A DNA stretch of 64,000 bases from Pleurocapsa sp. CCALA 161 (GTDB lineage Bacteria > Cyanobacteriota > Cyanobacteriia > Cyanobacteriales > Xenococcaceae). This document shows positions 1-9,205 of the stretch, in pieces. The translations under genes and the position numbers were made by a program. The stretch's first letter is position 1; every line of letters starts with the position of its first letter. The stretch is from positions 1 through 64,000 of the forward strand of contig NZ_PVWF01000007.1 in NCBI RefSeq assembly GCF_003003995.1. Direction: 5' to 3'. The notes beneath the pieces were generated by a model. The model did not search any database. It saw only the letters and a program-made list of their open reading frames with translations, and was not told the origin of the DNA.

Positions 1-149
1 TTAGAGCTATATTATTTGCTACTTGCGAACTATACCTTTGGTATTGATTTTTGAGCAAAATCTTCGAGTCACAATATTACTTATGACAGAAGTTGCTAGA
101 GTAAATTTCTCATAACATGTTTAATGTAATCATAAACTAAATATCTTAC

Positions 150-335
150 TGGATGGGGGTTGTACCGTTGTGACCCATTGCCGAAAACCGAAGGAGAGCG
201 AACTGGCAGGTTTTTAGACAGTTTAGACAGTTAAGTTGAGTTAGTTAGGTGTGGAGTTTTTATCGCTTCCTCCACTTAGTTACTACCGAGGGAAGGCGCA
301 ACCCTTCATCAAAACGGTCTTAGGTAGTAAACGTA
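150..335 (-). ncRNA. Unassigned structured element, possibly a solo IS200/IS605 right end (omegaRNA-like)
   Basis: This non-coding stretch downstream of kaiC holds a dense series of nested inverted repeats: ATGGG 153-157 with CCCAT 174-178, TGCC 179-182 with GGCA 205-208, GTGGAG 251-256 with CTCCAC 270-275, and TACTACC 281-287 closing on GGTAGTA 323-329 around an inner GAAGG/CCTTC stem (292-296 with 303-307). Read on the minus strand, the order of hairpins ending in a GGGT...ACCCCC motif near 155-178 reminds me of the scaffold RNA at the right end of TnpB-carrying IS200/IS605 elements. No tnpB coding remnant is visible beside it. The pairing is seen; the IS assignment is a guess from memory. 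It could equally be an unrelated small RNA. Confidence 0.3.
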
Positions 336-404
336 CTCTAACTCATATGATCTTACGATCAACAAATACAGATTACATCATGCTTATTCCCTTAGCCTAT
401 TCTT

Positions 405-437
405 GCAAGTAGCCCGAGGTTCTTTTGGGCTACTTGC
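405..437. terminator. Hairpin downstream of kaiC
   Basis: A perfect 11-bp stem, GCAAGTAGCCC (405-415) with GGGCTACTTGC (427-437), has an 11-nt loop and starts about 16 bp beyond the kaiC stop codon. It has no clear U tract on either strand, so it may be a processing or stability hairpin rather than a classic intrinsic terminator. It is well placed to end the kai transcript. Confidence 0.6.
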
Positions 438-452
438 GCTATTCATTGATTG

Positions 453-2042
453 TTATCTATCGTCTTTAGCACCATCTAAATTAATATCTTTAACATTCCT
501 GGCAATCCGAGAAAGTTCACTTTTCTCATTGATCGAAACACGAGATGGTGAACCACTAATAATTCCCTCATAATTACGAAAGGATTCTTTAATGTAAGGA
601 ATTTCTGGAGCATCAGAACTAATTACATATTCTCGAATTCCCTTGTCATGCCATGAACCACGCATTTTAAATACGTTCATTGCCCGTGACATTTCTCCGC
701 GAATTTCGACATACTGCAAGAGAATAATAGTGTCGGTAATGGTGGAAATATGAGATTCCGTAATGGAATTAGCTCCCAAAAATTGATCGGTAGTGTTGGT
801 GAAAAAGCCTGTAATTTCTTCCTGTTTGGCATAACCCGTAACTCCAATCACAAACTGACGAAAGGCATTATTGGTAACCCCTCTAGCCAAGGCAGAAAGA
901 GAATCGATCGCAATTCGTGAGGGTTTAAAATCCGTAATCTCTGACTTAATCATTTGCAGGTGATCTTCTAAACCTGCTGATTCTGGATAGCAGCAGAGCA
1001 ATTTTAATAGTCCTTTGCGCTCCATTTCCTCAAAATCTACGCCCCAGGAAGAAGCATTACGGGATAGCTGCGCTCTTGATTCTTCATAGGCAAATAATAC
1101 TGCTTTTTCTCCCTGACGACAGCCTTCTTCTAAAAATTTACTGACCAATAGAGTTTTGCCTGTTCCTGTTGCCCCTGTCGCCAAGATAATCGAATCTTTA
1201 AAGAAACCTCCTCCACATAGTTTATCCAGGGTTTTGACCCCAGAAGAACGACGCACGTTAGAAGAGCGCTGAGTAAGACGCATTGCCCCTAAGGGGAAAA
1301 TATTAATTCCATCATTAGTAATAGTAAAGGGATATTCTCCCTTCATGTGAGTTGTTCCTCGTAGCTTAAGAATCTCAATCGTACGACGGCGACGCTCCCC
1401 TTCTAAAACATTACGAATAATAATTACATTGTCGGAAACAAATTCTTCTACGCCAAAACGCGCGATCGCTCCATATTCTTCGACTCTTTCGGTGGTCAAA
1501 ATCGAGGTGACATCTAGCTGCTTGAGCCTTGCTACCAAACGAAATATTTCGCGTCTTACCACTGAAGCAGCATCGTACTGCTGGAATACTGCTGTGACTG
1601 AGTCGATAGAAACCAGCTTGGCTTTATATTTACGGATGGCATATTGAATACGTTCAATTAGCGCAGAAAGATCAAAATTACCAACCACTTCTTGTCCTTC
1701 AGGATCGGGAGAAGCATCAAGAATAAATAGCTTACCGCAATCAATTAAATTCTGTAAGTCCCAACCAAAACTAAAGGCGTTCTCAATGATGTCTTTCGGT
1801 GATTCTTCGAAGGTAACAAAAATTCCTGGACAATCAAAAAAATCAATGCCGAGATAGAGAAACTGCACCGCCAGCAAAGTTTTTCCTGTACCTGAAGTTC
1901 CACTGACCAAAGTAGTTCGCCCAATAGGCAAACCACCATGGGTAATTTCATCAAACCCTTCAATCATCGTACGGGTCTTGCGCACTCCTTGGAAAGCAAG
2001 TTCTTCTGGCTGAGGTTGATCGGTGGAATTTGGTGCGTTCAT
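453..2042 (-). CDS. kaiC: Circadian clock ATPase/autokinase KaiC
   Basis: KaiC is the core clock protein: a double-ring hexamer whose CI and CII domains hydrolyse ATP and whose CII domain autophosphorylates and dephosphorylates over about a day. At 529 residues the length is normal. The CI Walker A motif GTSGTGKT is at residues 48-55, catalytic glutamates lie in FVTFEESP near 79-80, and the CII Walker A GATGTGKT is near 290-297. The phosphorylation pair of S. elongatus (S431/T432) corresponds to the adjacent Ser-Thr in ESHISTITD, about residues 433-434. The C-terminal tail used by KaiA (SGSPSR...NEKSELSRI) is intact. Start is ATG at 2042. The gene is last in kaiA-kaiB-kaiC, 109 bp after kaiB, a gap that could hold a separate promoter or processing site. 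All functional residues I can check are present, so an active clock component is likely. Confidence 0.98.
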   Translation of the reverse strand: MNAPNSTDQPQPEELAFQGVRKTRTMIEGFDEITHGGLPIGRTTLVSGTSGTGKTLLAVQFLYLGIDFFDCPGIFVTFEESPKDIIENAFSFGWDLQNLIDCGKLFILDASPDPEGQEVVGNFDLSALIERIQYAIRKYKAKLVSIDSVTAVFQQYDAASVVRREIFRLVARLKQLDVTSILTTERVEEYGAIARFGVEEFVSDNVIIIRNVLEGERRRRTIEILKLRGTTHMKGEYPFTITNDGINIFPLGAMRLTQRSSNVRRSSGVKTLDKLCGGGFFKDSIILATGATGTGKTLLVSKFLEEGCRQGEKAVLFAYEESRAQLSRNASSWGVDFEEMERKGLLKLLCCYPESAGLEDHLQMIKSEITDFKPSRIAIDSLSALARGVTNNAFRQFVIGVTGYAKQEEITGFFTNTTDQFLGANSITESHISTITDTIILLQYVEIRGEMSRAMNVFKMRGSWHDKGIREYVISSDAPEIPYIKESFRNYEGIISGSPSRVSINEKSELSRIARNVKDINLDGAKDDR

Positions 2043-2151
2043 CTAAAACAGGACTAATGATGTTCCATGTTTAAAATTAATTAATAATAACTAATTTTAA
2101 ACAATATTTAATAATTAGTATAATATTTTACATGTAATCAACCATTTGATT

Positions 2152-2460
2152 TTACAATCTTTGTTCGCGGATTTCTTCGTAGAGTAAATCTAAACCAATT
2201 AGCACTTTTTCGCGATCGCTTAAGTCACCAATAATTTTCCGTACAGGAGGAGGCAAAACCTTTGATAAGGTGGGAGTGGCTAAAATCTTGTCTTCTTCGG
2301 CTAATTGAGGATTTTTTAACACATCAATCACTTTGAGAGCGTATACGCCCTGAAAATCTTTCTCTAAAATGTTTTTGAGCATTTTCAAAGCTTTGACTGA
2401 ATTCGGAGTGTTTCCTGCTACATAGAGCTTCAGTACGTAGGTTTTTCTAAATTGATCCAT
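2152..2460 (-). CDS. kaiB: Circadian clock protein KaiB
   Basis: KaiB is the fold-switching, thioredoxin-like clock protein that binds the KaiC CI ring during the night phase and sequesters KaiA. The product is about 102 residues from the ATG at 2460 and shows the family sequence throughout: [17 protein letters not shown] at the N-terminus, [20 protein letters not shown] in the middle and the ATPTL...[12 protein letters not shown] segment. A TTG four codons upstream is also in frame, but the ATG gives the usual KaiB start. The tail ends shortly after EEIREQRL and lacks the longer acidic end of the S. elongatus protein. It lies 94 bp after kaiA's stop and 109 bp before kaiC. Confidence 0.98.
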   Translation of the reverse strand: MDQFRKTYVLKLYVAGNTPNSVKALKMLKNILEKDFQGVYALKVIDVLKNPQLAEEDKILATPTLSKVLPPPVRKIIGDLSDREKVLIGLDLLYEEIREQRL

Positions 2461-2566
2461 AATACCTAACAATTTATCAACTATTATCCTAGAGTGATAA
2501 ATTGAAAAATTTGCTTAAGAAACACTAAAATATTTTAAATAATTAATTTAGCTTAAAATTGAACAC

Positions 2567-3526
2567 TTATTCTACTGTAAATAGCAAATTCATTGAGGCA
2601 TCCGATTCAGGAATCGAGCGCCGATACATTTCGCATAGATGAGAGATGATATCAATTAAAGGTAAGCGATAGTCTAGCAGAATATCATCATTTCGCCCCT
2701 CTATTTTTAACTGGTGTGCAAAGTCATCCATCAAATCCATGTGTATTTCGAGAATTTGCGAAGTGGAAATGTCGGCAAAAAAAGCGCGATCGACAAACTC
2801 GTCGATTAATTTATTGATTTCTGTATCATGAGTAAAATAAATTAGTAATATGTGGCGATAGCTTTGACTGATTTTAGCTGCTAATTCTTTTTGCTCTAGT
2901 TTAGATAAATTAGGCCAAAATGAATCAGGATTGCGCTTGTAAAAGAAACCTAAATAACCCAGTCTTTCTTTCAACTTGTCCGTTAAACGTCGTTGCTGGG
3001 CAATTAAAGATCTTTGTACTTCTGCTTCTTGATGTGGTTTGCAAGCAGAAAGTATTTCAGTTTTACTACCAGGGGTAAGGCTAATAAATTTATTAATCGC
3101 CAGATTTATGTAAGAGTTTATTTCTTTAAGCTGTTTGGGATAAAGCTTAATCTCTGCTTGATGGTAAATGTTGCTAGTTTCTAAATCTATCATGCATGCA
3201 GCTAAATCATCAGCTTCGGTTTCCCAACTACCCGCTTCTGCTTCTATAACAATTGTCGGTAGCAAAATTTCTGCTTGCCAAAGCCGATTAATTACCAAAT
3301 CGAGATGCTCATTGAAACTCAACACAAGACAGTCAATCTGCTCGTTATGATCGATCACAAAGTCAGCCAAATCTTCCATCAGATCAATACACTTCAGCTC
3401 GTAGCGATCGCCATTCAACAATTTACTAACCCAATCCTGTAGTGGCTGCTGAGTCGCAAACAAGCAGACTTGTAACTTAGTTGGTGTAGTTTCGAGCGAA
3501 ACATAATTATCTTGATGGTCTAACAT
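2567..3526 (-). CDS. kaiA: Circadian clock protein KaiA, full-length
   Basis: KaiA stimulates KaiC autophosphorylation by binding the KaiC C-terminal tail. The protein is about 319 residues, so it has both parts: an N-terminal pseudo-receiver (roughly 1-165) and the C-terminal four-helix dimerisation and KaiC-binding domain. The C-terminal signature is strong: RLGYLGFFYKRNPD, VDRAFFADI, EIHMDLMDDFAHQLKIEGR, DDILLDYRLPLIDIISHLCEMYRRSIPE. Some cyanobacteria, for example in Nostocales, have short KaiA lacking the pseudo-receiver; this one does not. The start could be TTG at 3538 or ATG at 3526; I prefer the ATG. It is the first gene of the kai cluster and is divergent from a pseudo-receiver kinase gene across a 554-bp AT-rich gap that must hold both promoters. 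Confidence 0.97.
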   Translation of the reverse strand: MLDHQDNYVSLETTPTKLQVCLFATQQPLQDWVSKLLNGDRYELKCIDLMEDLADFVIDHNEQIDCLVLSFNEHLDLVINRLWQAEILLPTIVIEAEAGSWETEADDLAACMIDLETSNIYHQAEIKLYPKQLKEINSYINLAINKFISLTPGSKTEILSACKPHQEAEVQRSLIAQQRRLTDKLKERLGYLGFFYKRNPDSFWPNLSKLEQKELAAKISQSYRHILLIYFTHDTEINKLIDEFVDRAFFADISTSQILEIHMDLMDDFAHQLKIEGRNDDILLDYRLPLIDIISHLCEMYRRSIPESDASMNLLFTVE

Positions 3527-4080
3527 TGTAGAAGGCAAAGGTTAATACTTATAAACAAAAAAATTTAATTTGATGCTGAAGTCTAGCAGTAGTCATTGTA
3601 GGACAAGCGTTGCGTAAGATGCTTAGGCACGACGACGTAAAAATCAGAACGAAATAACTTTAAAATTTCATTCTTTAATAAAAATTTAACATTTAATGCT
3701 AATTTTTGCAGATTGTAATAAAACATTACCAAAGACGAATGCATTTTATTGACAAAAAACACTATTATGTTTCGTATCAACTCAATTTTTGATTAAAGCG
3801 AAGTTTAATTTTTAAGAAAATGTTGATTTAAATTAAACAGAATGCTAAATCAAGATGCCAGTTTTTTGTTACTTGAAGCTGTGACTTAAGTTTGAGAGAT
3901 AAGATAATAAGTGGGAAAAATATTGTCATAAAAGCTTATTAATCATTTCAAAGCTGGCTAAATATAGAATTTTTTTAAATTTGAGCGAATCAATTAAGTT
4001 TAAATTCAAGTGAATGCTTATTTAAAGAATTGAACTTGTATTCAAATAATATAAACAATATGTTTTAAGTTTAATTACTT
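3527..4080. other. AT-rich divergent promoter region between kaiA and the sensor-kinase-like gene
   Basis: This 554-bp gap separates kaiA (minus) from the kinase-like gene (plus). It is very AT-rich and lacks HIP1 sites. A short open frame of about 65 codons on the minus strand (3583-3780) has no recognisable family or ribosome site and is not called. The region should contain the kaiA promoter and the promoter of the divergent gene, but I cannot place either convincingly by eye. Confidence 0.5.
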
Positions 4081-6243
4081 ATGTCTAATCATTCTTGCTC
4101 TCTAAAAGAATTTATCGATCCGCTGCCGATTTGTCAACCAGATACAGATTTGGGCAATATATTGAGTATTTTTCAGCATTCAAATTGTAAAATGCTGGCA
4201 ATTTCTCAGGGTAAATTAGGTTGGGGGATAATTAACTCTGAGGATTTATTATCTTTAGTTGCTGAAGTTTGGCTAGGCGGTCGCTTGAGAGTAACTAGTC
4301 ATCCTCGAAATTATATGCATCAGCAAAACAAGAGCTATCGATTGATTCCAGAGGTAAAAACCTTGATCAAGCCAGCAATGGTATACCAAGCTGATACCAA
4401 ACTAAACGAGTTTCTGGGTTATTTAAAATACAGCTGTTTACTCACCCAAGAGCAAGTTTGTTTAATTGTTAATCAACAAGGAGAGTTACAGGGAAGACTC
4501 AACAAAGACAAAATTATTGAATACTTAGCATCGGCATCTTGGGCAGTGGAGGATAGACAATTATCTCCAAGTCTAGATTACCTAACTACTTTGCTGGAGG
4601 CGATCGCTCTACCCAGCAAGATCGAGACACCAGAAGGGCAAGTAATTTATACTAATCGACTTTGGCAACGGTTAATGATAGAGAATCAATCAGCATCCTC
4701 TGAAGTTGAGCTAAACGAGATGACACAATGGTTGATCGATAGACAAGAAGACTCCGTAGCAGCCGATCCACAAAATAGTCGATCTAGTTCGATTCGCTTA
4801 GATGTGAGTGAAGAATTAGAATCAGACCAAGATTCTTTGAATATTGAAATTACCCAGATATCAAGCTGGAATTACTTAAATATACCTTTGATTAGCGATC
4901 GCCCTAAACAACTCCTCAAGGAGAATACTGCTGCGCGAGGTGCAACTAGTCCTTTAGGGCAGATAACTTCGTTTCCTCAAGAATTAACTGGCGCGTCTGG
5001 CGAAACAGATCCGCAGGATAGTCACCAGCAGACAGCAACAGAAAAGTCACACAATTTAGTCTTAGCCACTCCTAAGATCAAGTTTGCCTCAACGGCTAAT
5101 GATTCCACATCTACTCCAGAAATATCTGTATATCAGCTTTTAGCTAACGTGAGTCATGAGCTTAAATCACCGTTAACGGGCATCATAGGTTTGATCGGCT
5201 TACTTCAAGGAGAAAAACTCGGCAATCTCAATCAGCGTCAGGCTCGCTATGCAGAATTAATTTACCGTAGTGGCAAAAAAATGATCGGGGTGGTTGATGA
5301 TCTATTGCAGTTAACCGCTTTAATTACTGATCAGCCAAGAGACTTAGAATTAATTGACTTAGAATCTCTCTGTCGCCAGCTTCACCAAGAAGTTTTAACC
5401 AAAGTTCACTCAATGCAGGCAAGATTGAACTCGGCAGTTGATCTTCCTCAACTCAAGTTGAGTATTGAGCTGGGTAGTGAAATAGCGATCCCGAAGGGTA
5501 CGCGGAGCGTAATCGCCAATAAATTGCTTTTATCCTCTGTACTGTCTCATTTGATGCTGGAAGCAGTGGATGGTAGCGCAACTATTAAGCCATTAAAGAT
5601 TCAGGTTAAAAGCTTATCCAAACTCACGGCAGTAATGATTACTGGGGAAGCAATTTCCACCACAGCAAACCCAGGTTTAAACTTGATGATTGCCAAATGC
5701 TTATCCAAACCACTGGAAGCGAAAGTGACTCATGCTTGCTCGACGACAAGTTGCCAATTTACCTTACTGTTGCCCAAAAAGAAAATTCAACTCTCAGACG
5801 AATCTGCTGCCAACAGCACAACAAATCTAACTATTCTCTGTCTTTATCCTGATTTAGAAGTTATCGATTCTCAAGCAAGCCAGAGCTGTAGCTCAAACTT
5901 CAATCTCAAGAGTTGGTCAGATAATTATGTAGAGCAAACTGGTTATCAACATCGCATTATTGAAGCCGATAGCTTAGAACAAGCTCATAATCTAGCTCGT
6001 ATTTGGCAACTTGACGCTATCATTTTAAATGGTTATCAGATTGCACAACCAAGTCTTTACTTGCGATCGCTCCAAAAATCTGAACACCTTGCTAATCTTC
6101 CTTTGATCACCCTGGATACGAAAACTACGGAAGCTGCCAACCAAATAAAAGGTCTAAATGTCTATCCTTGTTTAATTTCTGCTCAACAGTGTAATGTTGA
6201 CGACTTAATCCAGGTCATTCAGATTGCGAGCAAATCTAGATAA
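4081..6243 (+). CDS. Degenerate hybrid sensor-kinase-like protein with C-terminal pseudo-receiver
   Basis: This 720-residue protein is divergent from kaiA. Residues 1-150 resemble a pair of CBS-like modules. The H-box LLANVSHELKSPLTGIIGL gives a plausible phospho-acceptor His359 and dimerisation helices to about residue 420. The catalytic ATPase part (about 440-585) lacks a clear N-box and the DxGxG motif, so kinase activity is doubtful. The last 135 residues look like a receiver domain in which the phospho-acceptor Asp is Asn650 (DAIILNGY) and the switch Lys is missing, so it is a pseudo-receiver, as in KaiA and CikA. An in-frame palindromic repeat at 5485-5516 adds residues around AIPKGTRSVIA to the ATPase part. 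Start ATG at 4081. Functional assignment is inference. Confidence 0.7.
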   Translation: MSNHSCSLKEFIDPLPICQPDTDLGNILSIFQHSNCKMLAISQGKLGWGIINSEDLLSLVAEVWLGGRLRVTSHPRNYMHQQNKSYRLIPEVKTLIKPAMVYQADTKLNEFLGYLKYSCLLTQEQVCLIVNQQGELQGRLNKDKIIEYLASASWAVEDRQLSPSLDYLTTLLEAIALPSKIETPEGQVIYTNRLWQRLMIENQSASSEVELNEMTQWLIDRQEDSVAADPQNSRSSSIRLDVSEELESDQDSLNIEITQISSWNYLNIPLISDRPKQLLKENTAARGATSPLGQITSFPQELTGASGETDPQDSHQQTATEKSHNLVLATPKIKFASTANDSTSTPEISVYQLLANVSHELKSPLTGIIGLIGLLQGEKLGNLNQRQARYAELIYRSGKKMIGVVDDLLQLTALITDQPRDLELIDLESLCRQLHQEVLTKVHSMQARLNSAVDLPQLKLSIELGSEIAIPKGTRSVIANKLLLSSVLSHLMLEAVDGSATIKPLKIQVKSLSKLTAVMITGEAISTTANPGLNLMIAKCLSKPLEAKVTHACSTTSCQFTLLLPKKKIQLSDESAANSTTNLTILCLYPDLEVIDSQASQSCSSNFNLKSWSDNYVEQTGYQHRIIEADSLEQAHNLARIWQLDAIILNGYQIAQPSLYLRSLQKSEHLANLPLITLDTKTTEAANQIKGLNVYPCLISAQQCNVDDLIQVIQIASKSR
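5485..5516. repeat. Palindromic repeat inside the kai-linked kinase-like gene
   Basis: The 32-bp unit begins with GCGATC and ends with AATCGC around a GAAGGGTACGCGGAGCG core, a common cyanobacterial dispersed-repeat pattern. It is in frame and is translated as part of the degenerate ATPase domain. Confidence 0.6.
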
Positions 6244-6270
6244 TGAGAATGAGCAATCAGCAGGGATTAG

Positions 6271-7131
6271 TCAGCTATGGAGGGTAAAAACTGTAATTTC
6301 TGGGCGACTGCCAATTCGCATCGGTAAATTAGTCATACCCAAACCACGATTAGTATAGGTGATAGTATCTTCAACTTGATTTAATCCTACAAAGTATTTT
6401 CGACCGCCATAGGGTAATACTAAAGGAGCGAAAAAAGGAATTCTAATCTGTCCTCCATGAGAATGACCCGATAGTTGTAGAGCAAATTTATGAGTCTTGG
6501 CACTTGTTTCAATATAATCTGGTTCATGAACTAGAAAGATCGTAGGGACTTGCTCAGGTAGATGGTCGAGAATCTTGTTTAAATTTGGTTTACCCCAATA
6601 AGGATCGTCTATTCCTGCAAAAGCTAGTTTTTTTGACCCGCGCTCGACAATATAAACCTGATTATCTAAATTATCGATTTTACTTTGCACCAGAATTCGT
6701 TTGAGCAATTTTATTTTTTCAGAATGATCGTGATTTCCCAAAACCGCTACTATGACTGTTTTTGCTTGAAGCTGACTTAACTGCTGCTGTAGCTTCTCTG
6801 CCTGAAAACGGCTATGTTTGCTCACAATATCTCCCGTAATAGCGATCGCATCAGGCTGCTGCTGGTTAACTAACTGGATAATTCTGGCAAACCGAGATTC
6901 GGGCATATATCTACCACTGTGCAGATCGCTGATTTGAACTACTTTAAATTGGTCAAATGCTGGATCTAAATGAGGAATTGTTAGTTGAATTGGCACAACT
7001 TCGATCCAATTAGGCTCTATTTTTATGCCGTAAATGTAGCAGCAAAGAAATAAAATAACGGTTATTAATGCTGATTGTTTAAGCCATCTTTTAATTTTGC
7101 GTCGAAATTGAAGATGTTTCATATTCAGCAT
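6271..7131 (-). CDS. Membrane-anchored calcineurin-like metallophosphoesterase (YkuE type)
   Basis: This is a calcineurin-superfamily phosphoesterase with two-metal catalysis. Motifs occur in the expected order: QISDLHSGRY (D-x-H), AITGDIV (GD), LGNHDHSEK (GNHD), FLVHEPD and LSGHSHGGQI (GHSHGGQ). The N-terminus has a basic stretch and one hydrophobic segment (ALITVILFLCCYIYGI), so the catalytic domain is probably anchored outside the cytoplasmic membrane. Related YkuE/YaeI proteins act on UDP-diacylglucosamine or other lipid-linked phosphates, but the substrate here cannot be read from the sequence. I use the ATG at 7131; an in-frame TTG is at 7137. It converges on the kinase-like gene with 27 bp between stop codons. 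Confidence 0.85.
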   Translation of the reverse strand: MLNMKHLQFRRKIKRWLKQSALITVILFLCCYIYGIKIEPNWIEVVPIQLTIPHLDPAFDQFKVVQISDLHSGRYMPESRFARIIQLVNQQQPDAIAITGDIVSKHSRFQAEKLQQQLSQLQAKTVIVAVLGNHDHSEKIKLLKRILVQSKIDNLDNQVYIVERGSKKLAFAGIDDPYWGKPNLNKILDHLPEQVPTIFLVHEPDYIETSAKTHKFALQLSGHSHGGQIRIPFFAPLVLPYGGRKYFVGLNQVEDTITYTNRGLGMTNLPMRIGSRPEITVFTLHS

Positions 7132-7536
7132 AATCAAAATATTTAAATATTTTTGAATAAGAGAAAAAGCTCTTCTATAGTATTCTTTCTTTACAAGTTT
7201 TGAATTGTAGTAATATTACTGAGCAAACAATCATTGAGTAACTAAGCATAATTATTTGTATATTTTTTGAGAAACTTTATCGGGCGATCGCGAAAGTTCC
7301 AAATATAGCAAATACTAGAAAATGTTAGGATGTTTTGTTTAACTGATACCTACTACCTATTTGCGAAGCTTCTTGAAGCAGTCGCTATACTTGGGCAAAG
7401 CCCAAGACCGCGCGTGACCGAAGGGAATCCTTTAGGGCTTCGCTTATCCTTTAGGACTACCTTCGAGCGGCTCACCCTGATTATCTATCGCTAATTTTGT
7501 ACGGCTATAGAAGAATAAGCTTTTTATGATGCATCT
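7132..7536. repeat. Intergenic region with composite dispersed repeat
   Basis: The gap between the phosphoesterase and the sulfatase contains a repeat-rich patch at about 7347-7480. It starts with TACCTACTACCTATTTGCG and includes TATCCTTTAGGACTACC (7450-7466) plus palindromic parts around GGGCAAAGCCC and GAAGGGAATCCTTTAGGGC. The outer parts recur, with the middle deleted, between tgt and the PATAN gene near 54,555-54,598. No gene is seen. The 5' part (7140-7330) is AT-rich, with one HIP1-like site, and probably holds the phosphoesterase promoter. Confidence 0.65.
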
Positions 7537-9021
7537 CTACTGAGTAATACTACAGTCTGGCAGAGGTTTAAGATCCCTTTCTCGACAGGTTTTGCCGTGA
7601 CAACTACTTAAATTAATCATGCGTTTAGCATATTCTTTAATTACTTGAGGCTGAATTACATTAGCCAAGTTTTCTAGTTGATAAGGATCTTGTCTGAGGT
7701 TGTAGAGTTCTTGCTCACTAGTAGCATATTGAACATAGGTACAGTTTGAACTTCTCAGACCTTTATAGTCAGGGATTATAGGAATCGTTTGACGATTTAA
7801 TTTATGCTGTAGGAAAAAAACCTGTCGCCATTGAGCAGGTATCGGTATATGGCGGCGAAGCAAGGGAACAAGAGAGCGCCCATCAATAAAATTTGGGGTG
7901 TCTGCCCCTGCCAGTTCGGCAAAAGTAGGAGCTAAATCGAGATTTCCCACAATTTGATCTCTAGTTTCCCCCATAGGAACATCTGGCCCTGTGACATATA
8001 AAGGTAAATGAATATCCTCTTCATAAGCCGTTTCTTTGTTGGGAGGCAGTCGGTGTTGCCCCAGATGATACCCGTTATCTGAGGTAAAAATAATATAGGT
8101 ATTATCTAATTGACCGTTGGCTTTAAGCGTGTTTACTAGAGTCACTAATCCTTCATCTACCGCCTGTAGCGATCGCAATCTTTTTTGATAGAGTCGATCA
8201 ATCCGATTTTTTTGTGCCTGGCTTAATAAAGGAAGTTCGCGGATATATTTGGGCTTATCCTCAACGTCTGCTTCATTAAAGGAGGGCGTGCGCGGAGCAA
8301 AAACATCAGGAAATAGCTCACTGTGACGTGGTGCGGGAATTGCTGGTTGGTGAGGGGCGAAATAGGCAAGATAGAGAAAAAAGGGTTGCCGATCCTTGGC
8401 TGCTTGATTGATAAACTCTTGAGCTTTACTAGTATAAACATCAGCACTGTAGTCTTCAGGGCGATCGCCATATTCAACGAAAGAGCCATTTTCATTTAAA
8501 GTATATTTGTAGCCCATATAGCCACTATCATAAATGGGACTAGACCATTCATCCCAACCCGCAGGTACATAATTTTTCGGGGCTTGGCGAGGATAACCAT
8601 TAAAGTATTTGCCGATATAAGCATTACGATAGCCTTTTTGCTGTAGCCAAGTGGCTATTGTCGATTTTTCTAACCCATGGCGATAAAAATAGATAAAGCT
8701 GCCGTCGCTCTTTTTGTTGCTATAAACCCCTGTATTGTGGGCGTATTGACCACGCAGAATAGTTGCTCTAGAGGGACAGCAAAGGGAAACATTGACAAAA
8801 TAGTTGTTAAAGCTAACTCCTCCATCAACCATCAACGATTTTACCTGGGGCATATAGTCAACCTCAGCATTATCAAGATCGTCCGTTAGGATCAAGACAA
8901 TGTTAGGTGAATTGTTTGCCTTAGTAGCAGTTATGTCCCAAGGCATACTAGCAATGAAAATCACAATTATCAAACTGAGACTCAGACTAAGCGAATACTT
9001 AAACTTTAATAATTTGGTCAA
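7537..9021 (-). CDS. Secreted Cys-type sulfatase, N-acetylglucosamine-6-sulfatase-like
   Basis: This sulfatase is 494 residues long and has an N-terminal signal sequence (hydrophobic stretch about 10-27). Metal ligands are in LILTDDLDN (Asp47/Asp48). The formylglycine signature C-x-P-S-R is at Cys81 (SLCCPSRATILRGQYAHN), so it is a Cys-type enzyme needing FGE or an alternative maturase. IFTSDNGYHLGQHRLPPNKE carries the second metal site. Over its whole length, including the C-terminal SSCHGKTCR segment, it resembles animal glucosamine-6-sulfatase (GNS) as I remember it. The likely substrate is a sulfated polysaccharide or glycosaminoglycan-like polymer. The only in-frame start is TTG at 9021, with GGAG about 13 nt upstream; the next Met is after the signal. 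It is monocistronic. Confidence 0.85.
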   Translation of the reverse strand: MTKLLKFKYSLSLSLSLIIVIFIASMPWDITATKANNSPNIVLILTDDLDNAEVDYMPQVKSLMVDGGVSFNNYFVNVSLCCPSRATILRGQYAHNTGVYSNKKSDGSFIYFYRHGLEKSTIATWLQQKGYRNAYIGKYFNGYPRQAPKNYVPAGWDEWSSPIYDSGYMGYKYTLNENGSFVEYGDRPEDYSADVYTSKAQEFINQAAKDRQPFFLYLAYFAPHQPAIPAPRHSELFPDVFAPRTPSFNEADVEDKPKYIRELPLLSQAQKNRIDRLYQKRLRSLQAVDEGLVTLVNTLKANGQLDNTYIIFTSDNGYHLGQHRLPPNKETAYEEDIHLPLYVTGPDVPMGETRDQIVGNLDLAPTFAELAGADTPNFIDGRSLVPLLRRHIPIPAQWRQVFFLQHKLNRQTIPIIPDYKGLRSSNCTYVQYATSEQELYNLRQDPYQLENLANVIQPQVIKEYAKRMINLSSCHGKTCRERDLKPLPDCSITQ

Positions 9022-9205
9022 GATTTTCGTACATGCTCCTTATTCACAAGATGATGTTCAAATAACTGAAAAAATTGCTCATTAAGAAACAATCTTCAGA
9101 AATAACTAGTCGAGTAATCAATTTTGCCGAAACATTGTAAAGAACTGGAATTTATGGGGATTAATTTTTATCATTAAAATATTAATGTTCTTCCAAACTT
9201 TTAGG

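Noticed and set aside
1-149. Possible promoter or gene end at the left edge
   Set aside because: AT-rich sequence with no frame or motif that can be supported.
3583-3780. Possible small minus-strand gene upstream of kaiA
   Set aside because: No ribosome site, no family features, and AT-rich low-information sequence in a promoter region.
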